Under the pieces are notes generated by a model. That model had not been told where the DNA came from. It made no database searches and was given only the letters and a program-made list of their open reading frames with translations. A stretch of DNA of 11,046 nt from CAZRVH01 sp964608325 (GTDB lineage: Bacteria; Patescibacteriota; Gracilibacteria; Peribacterales; Peribacteraceae). Made by a program: the position numbers and the translations under genes. The stretch spans positions 1 through 11,046 of the forward strand of contig CAZSMX010000022.1 in NCBI GenBank assembly GCA_964608325.1, given 5' to 3'. Below, in pieces: positions 1 through 6,143 of this stretch (the stretch's first letter is position 1; the number at the start of each line of letters is the position of its first letter).

Positions 1-1443
1 CACCGCACCGATCACCTCATCCGCGCTCGTACTCGGGAATATTTGGATGCTGGGAAGCCTGAGGAACTGTTCCCTGCGGAAGGTCGCACCGTTGTTATTG
101 CTCACGCCGAGCAAGTATCCCGCCTCGGCGGCCAGCTCCATCACGCGGTCGTTGGTGCCCCCGTCCGGATACGCGATACCGAAGATCGTGCGCTTCGTCA
201 GGTCCTCCAGGATCTTGCGGCTTTGCTTCATTTCCAACTGCACCTGCGCGTTCGTCAGGGCGCGGAGGTCGTCGCCCGTGTGCGTGGCGGACTGGATATC
301 GAATCCGTTGGCCAACAGCGTGATGATCTGCTTCTCGGTGATACCCGTAAGACCTACGTCCTTGGTTTGGAGGAAGAGCGTCGCGTTGATGCGGTTGGCA
401 TTGAGGGTATCCGATACCGCCTTCACGTTGCCGGCGTTCACGCCCGTGATGCCGACGACGACGTTCTTGCCTTCGAAGACGACGTTGCGCTGCTGTTGCT
501 GCATCAGTACGTCGTAGAACTGCTTCAGGGTAACGATGGAATAGCCGTCGGCTCGAAGTCTCGTCACATGGTCGGACAATTGCTTCAGCGCGTCTGGGTT
601 GCCTTCTACGTTATAGGAGAGGATCGGGAGCGAGTAGGAATCCTGGCGGACGACGAACTGCGGCGAAAACGGCTTCAGATAGGCATCGGATACGTAACCC
701 GTCTGGCCTCCGTGAGTCACTTTCGCCCATCCGCCTGCGATGCTTTCCGGCTTTACGATCGCCTGCCCCGGGATCTCCCCGATCTTCGCGCTTCCCTGCT
801 TGGCCTCGGCGCGCATATTCACGAACGCGAAGTTCACGAAGTAGAGGCCGGCATACTTCTTCTGCTCCTCCGGAAGCTTGTCATTGGTCGTGAGTTTCGC
901 GATGTAGCGCGAGGCGATGAATCCTTCCTTTCCGTCCGACATCCTGACTTTGGCCCAATCGGCGCGCGGGAATTCAACGACTTCGACGGATGCGCCGCGC
1001 TCCAGGCGCCCGATGTTCGCCGCCGTGGCGGACGTATCGCTGCGCACGTTCACGAAGGCATTGGTCACCTGGAAGTAATTGCTGGTGCCGGACTGCCCGG
1101 TGCGGATCGCCTTGTACATGGGAAGCTGGCTGAGATCCAGGATCACTTCGTCGGGGTTGCCCTTCAGGGAACCGCTGCCCGAGGGCAATGCCTCCAGGTA
1201 CGGGATCCCGCCGCTTCCGGTAAGGATTCCGCTGCCCGTGGCCGCTACCTGCGCGTCATTGGCGAGCTCGCGGAACTTCGCCACGTCGTCCTGCGTGAAG
1301 ACGAAGTCGGGGCGCTCGGCGGTGGAGCCGCCGCATCCCGCGAAAAGGATGCCGAAGCATGCGACGAGCAGGAAGCCAACGAAGGGCTTGCCGTTGCGGC
1401 GTCGCTTGGAAGTAAAACGTGGACGGGAACTGGAATAGGACAT
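1..1443 (-). CDS. Lipoprotein with two SH3b domains and a degenerate polysaccharide deacetylase (NodB-like) domain; 3' end outside the window
   Basis: The frame is open from ATG at 1443 to the window edge (481 codons, no stop). Residues 1-20 are basic, followed by a hydrophobic stretch (about 21-35) and a lipobox-like FAGC with Cys37 (LVAC at 26-29 is a second candidate), so it is probably a membrane-anchored extracytoplasmic lipoprotein. Two bacterial SH3 domains follow (about 122-184, with FVNVRS, and 197-260, with FVNMRA), which usually bind cell-wall peptides. Residues about 265-481 follow the polysaccharide deacetylase fold: LPILSYN (272-278), a first strand ending in ITGVN (332-336), INATLFL, GFDIQSATHTGDDL and YPDGG (425-429). 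The residues that normally bind metal or catalyse (YH, TFDDG, HxxxH) are replaced, so it is probably not an active deacetylase. It begins 22 bp after argS on the same strand, without a clear Shine-Dalgarno, and is probably cotranscribed. Domain calls are strong; the role is unknown. Confidence 0.85.
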   Translation of the reverse strand, partial: MSYSSSRPRFTSKRRRNGKPFVGFLLVACFGILFAGCGGSTAERPDFVFTQDDVAKFRELANDAQVAATGSGILTGSGGIPYLEALPSGSGSLKGNPDEVILDLSQLPMYKAIRTGQSGTSNYFQVTNAFVNVRSDTSATAANIGRLERGASVEVVEFPRADWAKVRMSDGKEGFIASRYIAKLTTNDKLPEEQKKYAGLYFVNFAFVNMRAEAKQGSAKIGEIPGQAIVKPESIAGGWAKVTHGGQTGYVSDAYLKPFSPQFVVRQDSYSLPILSYNVEGNPDALKQLSDHVTRLRADGYSIVTLKQFYDVLMQQQQRNVVFEGKNVVVGITGVNAGNVKAVSDTLNANRINATLFLQTKDVGLTGITEKQIITLLANGFDIQSATHTGDDLRALTNAQVQLEMKQSRKILEDLTKRTIFGIAYPDGGTNDRVMELAAEAGYLLGVSNNNGATFRREQFLRLPSIQIFPSTSADEVIGAV

Positions 1444-1465
1444 GGGACCGGAAGGGAAAAAGGGA

Positions 1466-2836
1466 TTACATGCGTTCGGGAACGCGAAGAGTGAGGAGGG
1501 CCGCGCCGGCCTTAAGGACGTCGGCGGTACGGGTGGTAAGGGACAATCGGAGGAGGCGGACATCGCCTTCGGCCTTCAGGATCTGCTCGCTGTTGTAGAA
1601 ACCGTTGAAATCCTGCGCGAGCTGGTACAGGTAGTTGGCGAGTTTGTGCGGGAGATGCTCCGTGCGCGCCTCTTCCAGGACGTGCGGAAACTGGAGCAAC
1701 GTGCCGATGAGCACGCGTTCGTTCTTGGAAAGCTGGTAACCATCCTTCACGGTGAGTTCGCCAACTGCTTCCTCTGACTTGCGAAGCACGCTCTTGGCGC
1801 GGGCGTGCGTGTACTGCAGGTACGGCGCGCTGTTTCCCTCGAAGCTGAGCATCTTGTCCCAATCGAACACCATGTCCATCTTGCGGTTCTGGCTCAGGAT
1901 GCCGTACACGAGGGCGCCGACGCCCATCATCTCCGCCAAATCCTTCGGATCGTCCGTCTGGATTGCGTCGCCGCGTTCCTTGATGACTTCATCCGCGCGC
2001 GCGATGGATTCCTCGATGACGTGCTCCAATTTCAAGATATTCCCTTTGCGCGTGCTCATGCTCTTGTCCGCAAAACGCATGCGGCCGAAAAGCACGTTTT
2101 CGAATGCGGGGAGTTCCCATCCCAACTGCTTGCACGTTTCGGCAAGCTGTTCGAAGTGCAGTTTCTGGGCGATGTCGGTGCAGATGAGGATCTTCTGTGG
2201 ATGGTACTCATCCATGCGGTAGCGCATCTGGGCAATGTCGCGCGTGGAGTACAGCGTCGCCCCGTCCCCTTTCTGCACCAGGTACGGCGGCATGTTCTCG
2301 TCGTCGAACTTCACGATNNNNNNNNNNNNNNNNNNNNNNNNNNNNNNNNNNNNNNNNNNNNNNNNNNNNNNNNNNNNNNNNNNNNNNNNNNNNNNNNNNN
2401 NNNNNNNNNNNNNNNNNAGCGACTGGCCGAGCACCGTCCCGATGATGTGGTGGATGCCCAGCGGCTTGGCGATATTCGGCTGGGAGTATTCGATGATGAC
2501 GGGATCGTCCTTCTTGTTCGGCTTCTTCGCATTCACGGACTCCGACGCTTCATCCAACGCCTTCATGAGCGCGGACGCGGTGAGCCACACGTTCACGTAT
2601 CCGGCCCCGGCGACCTCGGCCTTTTCGACCGACGGGGAAAGCGCGATTTTGTCCGCCAAAACCTGCGCGATCTCGCGGGGGTTCTTTCCCAGTTTCTTGG
2701 CTAACTGCAAAGCAACGGTCGTCGTCAGGTCCCCGTGTCCCGCGTCCTGCGGACGCTGCCACGAAACAGTCGCCCCTCCCTCACCGTATTCGGTGTTCAG
2801 AATTTGTTCTGCTTCGGTGGAAAGATGCTGGAACAT
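1466..2836 (-). CDS. argS: Arginyl-tRNA synthetase, interrupted by an assembly gap
   Basis: Class I aminoacyl-tRNA synthetase that attaches arginine to tRNA-Arg in the cytoplasm. The sequence shows the N-terminal Add-1 region (GHGDLTTTVALQLAKKLGKN), the SQPNIAKP lead-in to the HIGH motif, the KGDGATLYSTRDIAQMRYR block, the KMSKS-type MSTRKGN motif, and the DALR anticodon-binding domain ending in VPERM, the usual family ending. The HIGH motif reads GIHH (residues 127-130) instead of the family's HxGH. The ORF can be extended upstream to 2947, but residue 1 is placed at ATG 2836 because the Add-1 domain starts there and a promoter-like extended -10 lies inside the extension. With the gap counted as 100 bases the product is 456 aa, short of the usual 550-590; the missing part lies between HIGH and the GDG block, so the gap is probably several hundred bases long. 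Identity is certain; the internal sequence is incomplete. Confidence 0.95.
   Translation of the reverse strand: MFQHLSTEAEQILNTEYGEGGATVSWQRPQDAGHGDLTTTVALQLAKKLGKNPREIAQVLADKIALSPSVEKAEVAGAGYVNVWLTASALMKALDEASESVNAKKPNKKDDPVIIEYSQPNIAKPLGIHHIIGTVLGQSXXXXXXXXXXXXXXXXXXXXXXXXXXXXXXXXXXIVKFDDENMPPYLVQKGDGATLYSTRDIAQMRYRMDEYHPQKILICTDIAQKLHFEQLAETCKQLGWELPAFENVLFGRMRFADKSMSTRKGNILKLEHVIEESIARADEVIKERGDAIQTDDPKDLAEMMGVGALVYGILSQNRKMDMVFDWDKMLSFEGNSAPYLQYTHARAKSVLRKSEEAVGELTVKDGYQLSKNERVLIGTLLQFPHVLEEARTEHLPHKLANYLYQLAQDFNGFYNSEQILKAEGDVRLLRLSLTTRTADVLKAGAALLTLRVPERM
2318..2417. other. Assembly gap (100 N) inside argS
   Basis: A run of exactly 100 N, the usual placeholder for a scaffold join. It removes the part of argS between the HIGH region and the GDG/STRDIA block. 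That interval is much longer than 33 codons in known ArgRS proteins, so the real gap is likely larger than drawn. Confidence 0.98.
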
Positions 2837-2878
2837 TTCGGTGTGTTGAACAAAAGTCCTGTTCGGGGATTCGTGCGA

Positions 2879-2887
2879 ACTATAGCA
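2879..2887 (-). promoter_or_regulatory. Putative extended -10 promoter element of argS
   Basis: On the minus strand this reads TGCTATAGT, matching the extended -10 pattern TGnTATAAT with one change. It lies 42 nt upstream of the argS ATG at 2836. No convincing -35 box at 17 bp is seen, which extended -10 promoters can tolerate. The element falls inside the longer possible ORF and so supports the downstream start. Confidence 0.5.
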
Positions 2888-2981
2888 GTAAGCATACTGC
2901 CATCCAGTAGGAAACAAAATTTGTTCTTGCTCATAGAATGTACTCATGTTTTGAACAACAATTTAAGATTCTTTCCATCTT

Positions 2982-3023
2982 CCCTCTCCTTGTAGGAGAG
3001 GGTGCACGAAGAGCGGGTGAGGT
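2982..3023 (+). repeat. REP-like palindrome, copy 1
   Basis: A perfect 9-bp stem (CCCTCTCCT / AGGAGAGGG, 2982-2990 and 2994-3002) with loop TGT, followed by the tail GGGTGAGGT at 3015-3023. The same core and a related tail occur at 5813-5850 (inverted) and 5953-5987. It lies between the divergent argS and lipoprotein genes. A dispersed intergenic palindrome of the REP type is the best description; it has no T-tract of its own. Confidence 0.75.
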
Positions 3024-3042
3024 CCGGGTGCTTAAGCCTCCA

Positions 3043-3072
3043 TTGCGATGGAAACGCATCGACCTCTATACT
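3043..3072 (+). promoter_or_regulatory. Putative promoter of the coiled-coil lipoprotein gene
   Basis: TTGCGA (3043-3048), an 18-bp spacer and TATACT (3067-3072). Only 7 nt separate the -10 from the GTG at 3080, so transcription would start on or beside the start codon and give a leaderless mRNA. This matches fmt, nrnA and metG in the same window. Confidence 0.55.
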
Positions 3073-3079
3073 TCACCCC

Positions 3080-3898
3080 GTGAAAAAGACATTCGTCATC
3101 GGCGCGGCAACATCATTCATTCTCGCGGGATGCTTCGGTGCAACGCAAGACTCAGGGAAAATCACGGCCGCCAGGCAGGCGCTTTTGTACGCGGGACAAC
3201 TGATGCGCACGGGGAAAATCAGTCCGGACATCTTCCGCCCCAGCGCGCTTTTGGGCGTGCACACGGCTCTGTTCCTGGCAAAGACGGCGGAGTCGTCGGT
3301 GAAAACGGCGCTCCAGGGAGTGGAAATCCAACAGGCCCTGCGCGCGGAAGGAGGTGAACACGTGAGTGAGGCGTTCCAGCTTTTGACGGCATTGAGCGAC
3401 GCCCTGGAAGTGGATATCGCCGACATGCTAAACCGCACGTCGGAGCGGCAGGAATCGCTGGATGCATACGTGACAGCGTTGACCGCGTACTTCAACGCCG
3501 CGAAGACCCAGGCAGAGCTGCTGGCGCAGGAACAACGGGAAAAGGAAGCCGATGCCAAGGCCAAGCGTGCCGCCGCATCGGCCATCTCCCGGGACCTGAG
3601 CCGCGCCCGTTCCAATAAGGACTACACGACGGTGAGTCAGAAACAGGAGCAGCTCATCCAGGCGCAAACCGACCAGACAGAGGCCGATGCCATGGTCCGC
3701 GAGGTCAAAACCACGCTGAATGTCATGAACGAGCTGATCGACGTCACCTCCCAGCGCCTCAGTGCTATCGCCGAGAACCGGGAAATCATCCTCTCCGGCC
3801 TGTCCGTGGTGGAAGTTCCCGGAATCGATGATCTTGGCCTTATAATACAGAGAAACGGCCGAAAGAGCAGTGGAGCGACCCCTTTGGGATCGTTCTGA
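3080..3898 (+). CDS. Putative helical, coiled-coil lipoprotein of unknown function
   Basis: 272 aa from a GTG start. The start is chosen because the next residues form a classic lipoprotein signal: KK, a hydrophobic core (about 4-15), and lipobox LAGC with Cys18. The ORF is open further upstream, but only through REP repeat 1. After the signal the protein is almost entirely predicted helix; about residues 140-250 are rich in Ala, Glu, Gln, Lys and Arg, with heptad-like spacing typical of a coiled coil. I recognise no named family. It precedes the VirB4-type ATPase by 56 bp on the same strand, so an envelope role linked to that ATPase is possible, but virB4 has its own promoter. The last codons (LIIQRNGRK) overlap a second copy of the virB4 promoter/leader sequence. 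No Shine-Dalgarno is visible; a leaderless start is likely. Confidence 0.8.
   Translation: MKKTFVIGAATSFILAGCFGATQDSGKITAARQALLYAGQLMRTGKISPDIFRPSALLGVHTALFLAKTAESSVKTALQGVEIQQALRAEGGEHVSEAFQLLTALSDALEVDIADMLNRTSERQESLDAYVTALTAYFNAAKTQAELLAQEQREKEADAKAKRAAASAISRDLSRARSNKDYTTVSQKQEQLIQAQTDQTEADAMVREVKTTLNVMNELIDVTSQRLSAIAENREIILSGLSVVEVPGIDDLGLIIQRNGRKSSGATPLGSF
3841..3857 (+). repeat. Direct repeat of the virB4 -10/leader, upstream copy
   Basis: TATAATACAGAGAAACG, identical in 16 of 17 positions to 3930-3946, which contains the virB4 -10 box. This copy lies within the 3' end of the lipoprotein gene. It could be a second virB4 promoter or a duplication scar; no good -35 box precedes it. Confidence 0.7.
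3873..3895 (+). terminator. Weak hairpin at the end of the lipoprotein gene
   Basis: GAGCGA and CCC pair with GGG and TCGTTC around a TTT loop, with one C-A mismatch and one G-T pair. It ends one base before the TGA stop. No U-tract follows, so factor-independent termination is doubtful; it may only reduce read-through into virB4. Confidence 0.25.
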
Positions 3899-3906
3899 GA
3901 CCCGTA

Positions 3907-3935
3907 TTGTGAAAATAGGCGGTTTTTGCTATAAT
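3907..3935 (+). promoter_or_regulatory. Strong predicted promoter of the virB4-like gene
   Basis: TTGTGA (3907-3912), a 17-bp spacer and TATAAT (3930-3935), the -10 being preceded by TGC and so also an extended -10. This is the best promoter match in the window. Transcription would begin about 3942, leaving a leader of roughly 13 nt before ATG 3955. The -35 context ATTGTGAAA also appears in the nrnA promoter. Confidence 0.75.
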
Positions 3936-3946
3936 AAAGAGAAACG
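3930..3946 (+). repeat. Direct repeat of the virB4 -10/leader, downstream copy
   Basis: TATAATAAAGAGAAACG, the partner of 3841-3857 with one mismatch. It contains the -10 of the virB4 promoter and the start of its short leader. The two copies lie 89 bp apart, start to start. Confidence 0.7.
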
Positions 3947-3954
3947 TTTTCCGC

Positions 3955-5811
3955 ATGTCCAACACACAAATGAACACTCCGAACCCCTCAACGCCGTCCC
4001 CGCTCAAGTCCCCTCTCATGGAGGCGATCGACGAACTGCTCGGCCTCAACAAGCAGGCCATCGATGTGCTGAGCGAAAAGAAAGACGGCGACGTCCTGAC
4101 GGACGAAGATCGCGATGCAATCAAGAAATACGAGGAAGGACTCCAGAAAGTCTTGGATATTATCGCGCCGGCCGGCATGCAGATCCGCACGAAGGACATC
4201 ATGGTGAACGATATGTTCGCCCGCACGTTGTACGTCTACAACTGGCCGAACTACATCTATCCCAACTGGCTCAGCCAGACGGTGAACCTGGATGCGACGT
4301 TCGATATCGCCCAGTTCATCTACCCCAGCTCCAACAAGGCGATCATGAAGATGCTTCGCAAGAAGGTGGCGGAACTCCGCTCCTCCGTGCGCATGCTGGA
4401 ACAGCGCGGCATCGTGCGCGATCCGACGCTGGAAGCCGCCCTGCAGGATGCCGAGGAACTGCGCGACCTCTTGGCCCGCGGCCAGGAGAAGCTCTTCCAG
4501 CTCGGCATGTACATCACGTTGTATGCGGAGGATGAAGAGAAGCTGAAGAAAGTACAGACGGATATAGAGTCCCTGTTGGGAGGAAAGCTGGTGCTGACGA
4601 AGCCCGCGTACTTCCAGATGGAACACGCATGGAACTCCACGCTGCCCATCGCCCAGGACGACCTGGAGATCAACCGCAACATGAATACGAGTCCGCTGGC
4701 GTCCAGCTTCCCGTTCTCGTCCAGCGACCTGACAGACGACCACGGTATCCTCTACGGCATCAACCGCCACAACGATTCCCTTGTGATCTTCGACCGCTTC
4801 GACCTCCCGAACGCGAACAGCAACCTCTTCGCTACGTCCGGAGCGGGTAAATCCTACACCGCGAAGCTGGAGATCCTGCGCTACCTGATGCTGGGAACCG
4901 ACGTCTTCGTCATCGACCCTGAAAACGAATACACCAACCTCTGCCAGGCCGTGGGAGGATCCTTCATCCCCATGTCCATCCAGAGCCAGTTCCGCATCAA
5001 CCCGTTCGACCTGCCCAAGGCCGTTCGCGGCGAGGACGCGGCGGAAGGCGAAGTGCTGCGCAGCGCGGTGATCAACCTGCACGGACTCCTGCGCCTCATG
5101 CTGGGACCGGTCACGCCCGCCGAGGACGGTATCCTGGACAAGGCGATCATCGACACCTACGCGCTCAACGGTATTACACTCACGACGCCGAACCCGGGCG
5201 AACTGGAACCCCCCACGCTGCAGCAGCTCGTGGATGTGCTCCAGACGACGGACGGCGGTGAGAACATGGCCAGCGTGCTCCAAAAGTACACCACGGGATC
5301 CTTCGCGGGACTCTTCGACCAGAAGACCAACGTCAGCCTCGACAAGCAGATGATCGTCTTCCAGATCCGCGACCTTGAGGAACAGCTTCGCCCGATCGCC
5401 ATCTACATCGTGCTGAACTTCATCTGGAACCGCATCCGCGCGGACATGAAGAAGCGCCTACTCGTCATCGACGAAGCCTGGAACCTGATGCAGCACGAGG
5501 ACTCCGCGCGCTTCCTCTATGGAATCGTGAAGCGCGCCCGCAAGTACTACCTGGGCGTCACGACCATCACGCAGGACGTGGACGACTTCGTGGAATCCCC
5601 CTTCGGCCGCCCGATCATCACCAACTCCTCACTCCAGATCCTGCTGAAGCAGTCCCCCGCGACGGTCGACAGCTTGCAGAAGCTCTTCTACCTCACGGAN
5701 NNNNNNNNNNNNNNNNNNNNNNNNNNNNNNNNNNNNNNNNNNNNNNNNNNNNNNNNNNNNNNNNNNNNNNNNNNNNNNNNNNNNNNNNNNNNNNNNNNNG
5801 TATGCGCCTAA
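3955..5811 (+). CDS. virB4: VirB4/TraC-family P-loop ATPase, C-terminus lost in an assembly gap
   Basis: ATPase of the VirB4/TraC/TraG-P-loop family, which powers type IV secretion or conjugation and acts at the inner face of the cytoplasmic membrane. Residues 1-290 form the N-terminal VirB4-like domain (YVYNWPNYIYPNWLS, then a helical stretch). Walker A is ATSGAGKS (293-300), followed by FVIDPENEY. Walker B is LLVIDEAWNL with D506-E507, followed by the typical KRARKYYLG, TITQDVDDF and ITNSSLQILLKQ blocks. The first 581 residues are sequenced; the gap begins at codon 582. The drawn end (V-C-A-stop at 5800-5811) rests on an arbitrary 100-base gap, and the family usually has some tens of residues more after YLT. 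The ATG at 3955 follows the promoter at a short distance without a Shine-Dalgarno. No VirB6, VirB8, PrgI-like or relaxase gene is seen beside it, so its machine is unidentified. Confidence 0.9.
   Translation: MSNTQMNTPNPSTPSPLKSPLMEAIDELLGLNKQAIDVLSEKKDGDVLTDEDRDAIKKYEEGLQKVLDIIAPAGMQIRTKDIMVNDMFARTLYVYNWPNYIYPNWLSQTVNLDATFDIAQFIYPSSNKAIMKMLRKKVAELRSSVRMLEQRGIVRDPTLEAALQDAEELRDLLARGQEKLFQLGMYITLYAEDEEKLKKVQTDIESLLGGKLVLTKPAYFQMEHAWNSTLPIAQDDLEINRNMNTSPLASSFPFSSSDLTDDHGILYGINRHNDSLVIFDRFDLPNANSNLFATSGAGKSYTAKLEILRYLMLGTDVFVIDPENEYTNLCQAVGGSFIPMSIQSQFRINPFDLPKAVRGEDAAEGEVLRSAVINLHGLLRLMLGPVTPAEDGILDKAIIDTYALNGITLTTPNPGELEPPTLQQLVDVLQTTDGGENMASVLQKYTTGSFAGLFDQKTNVSLDKQMIVFQIRDLEEQLRPIAIYIVLNFIWNRIRADMKKRLLVIDEAWNLMQHEDSARFLYGIVKRARKYYLGVTTITQDVDDFVESPFGRPIITNSSLQILLKQSPATVDSLQKLFYLTXXXXXXXXXXXXXXXXXXXXXXXXXXXXXXXXXXVCA
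5700..5799. other. Assembly gap (100 N) at the 3' end of the virB4-like gene
   Basis: A run of exactly 100 N. It hides the C-terminus of the VirB4-like protein and possibly further sequence. The true length and the reading frame on the far side are unknown. Confidence 0.98.
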
Positions 5812-5812
5812 A

Positions 5813-5860
5813 CGACCTCTCCCCAGCCCTCTCCTTTGTGAAGGAGAGGGGGTTCTTTTA
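5813..5860 (+). repeat. REP-like palindrome, copy 2 (inverted), possible terminator after virB4
   Basis: A perfect 10-bp stem, CCCTCTCCTT (5827-5836) with AAGGAGAGGG (5841-5850), and loop TGTG. The tail lies on the left (GACCTCTCCCC), opposite to copies 1 and 3, so this copy is inverted. The following GGTTCTTTTA is T-rich, so the element may also end the virB4 transcript. Confidence 0.7.
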
Positions 5861-5925
5861 GGCAGATCAAACTCGCAACCTCCGCAGCCTATCGGCTGCG
5901 ATCGATGGCATTTCATCACGACATT

Positions 5926-5987
5926 CACCCCTCACCGAAACTTGCCTGGCCTCCCTCTCCGCAAAGCGGAGAGGGTCGGGGTGAGGT
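5926..5987 (+). repeat. REP-like palindrome, copy 3
   Basis: A perfect 10-bp stem, CCCTCTCCGC (5953-5962) with GCGGAGAGGG (5966-5975), and loop AAA. It is followed by GGGGTGAGGT (5978-5987) and preceded by CACCCCTCACC (5926-5936), so the outer tails can also pair. The core differs from copies 1 and 2 only near the loop, where both arms changed together and pairing is kept. Confidence 0.75.
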
Positions 5988-6020
5988 CATTCGCGTTCGA
6001 CCCATCGGAAAGGCACGACC

Positions 6021-6113
6021 TTACCTCTCAGAGTCCTTCTCCTCCTCGATCACCTTCCAACGGGCTTCCGGTTCGGGGGAGATGCGTTCATACTCCGAAC
6101 GTTCTTCACCCAA
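6021..6113 (-). pseudogene. Displaced gene 3' end resembling the C-terminus of NrnA
   Basis: A minus-strand frame ending in TAA (6021-6023) encodes ...EARWKVIEEEKDSER. The NrnA-like protein ends ...EVRWKVIEEKKEEKKNP, and the DNA over the shared part is 35/41 identical. No ATG or GTG start exists upstream in frame; the only start-like codon is TTG at 6113, giving 30 aa. It is best read as the leftover 3' end of an nrnA-type gene, separated from the body of the gene by the plus-strand island at 6076-6839. A short independent peptide gene is possible but unsupported. Confidence 0.4.
6034..6074. repeat. 41-bp direct repeat, left copy (possible attachment-site-like flank)
   Basis: Matches 6840-6880 in 35 of 41 positions, including an 18-base identical core (6042-6059, CTCCTCGATCACCTTCCA). 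The two copies bracket the membrane-protein gene and the micro-ORF. The right copy is part of the intact nrnA 3' end. Confidence 0.6.
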
Positions 6114-6131
6114 CGCTTTTTCACAGTGAAC

Positions 6132-6136
6132 GGAGG
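6132..6136 (+). promoter_or_regulatory. Ribosome binding site of the 139-aa membrane protein
   Basis: GGAGG 7 nt upstream of GTG 6144. It decides the start over the in-frame GTG at 6126 and is one of only two clear Shine-Dalgarno sequences in the window. Confidence 0.75.
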
Positions 6137-6143
6137 CATACCC

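Larger units (their letters stand above)
5812..6143. other. Gene-free stretch with repeats and a displaced gene end
   Basis: About 330 bp with no credible gene on either strand. It holds REP-like copies 2 and 3, a small 7-bp hairpin between them (CGCAGCC / GGCTGCG, 5883-5900), and from 6021 a minus-strand gene-end fragment. Open frames here are short and proline/serine-rich, as expected from translated repeat sequence. Confidence 0.7.

Noticed and set aside
43..1494. A 483-codon open frame on the plus strand
   Set aside because: It is the antisense shadow of the minus-strand lipoprotein gene, which has a signal sequence, two SH3b domains and a deacetylase fold; the plus-strand product has no recognisable domain.
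2837..2947. A 37-residue N-terminal extension of ArgS
   Set aside because: The Add-1 domain begins at the ATG at 2836, and a promoter-like element lies inside the extension. The extension also contains GAACAAATT-type sequence echoing part of argS, which I regard as coincidence.
3988..5283. A 431-codon open frame on the minus strand opposite virB4
   Set aside because: VirB4 motifs on the plus strand are intact; the antisense frame is a by-product of GC-rich codon use.
5800..5811. The V-C-A-stop tail as the true C-terminus of the VirB4 protein
   Set aside because: It depends on the arbitrary 100-base gap size and is followed at once by a repeat; kept only as the drawn end of the gene.
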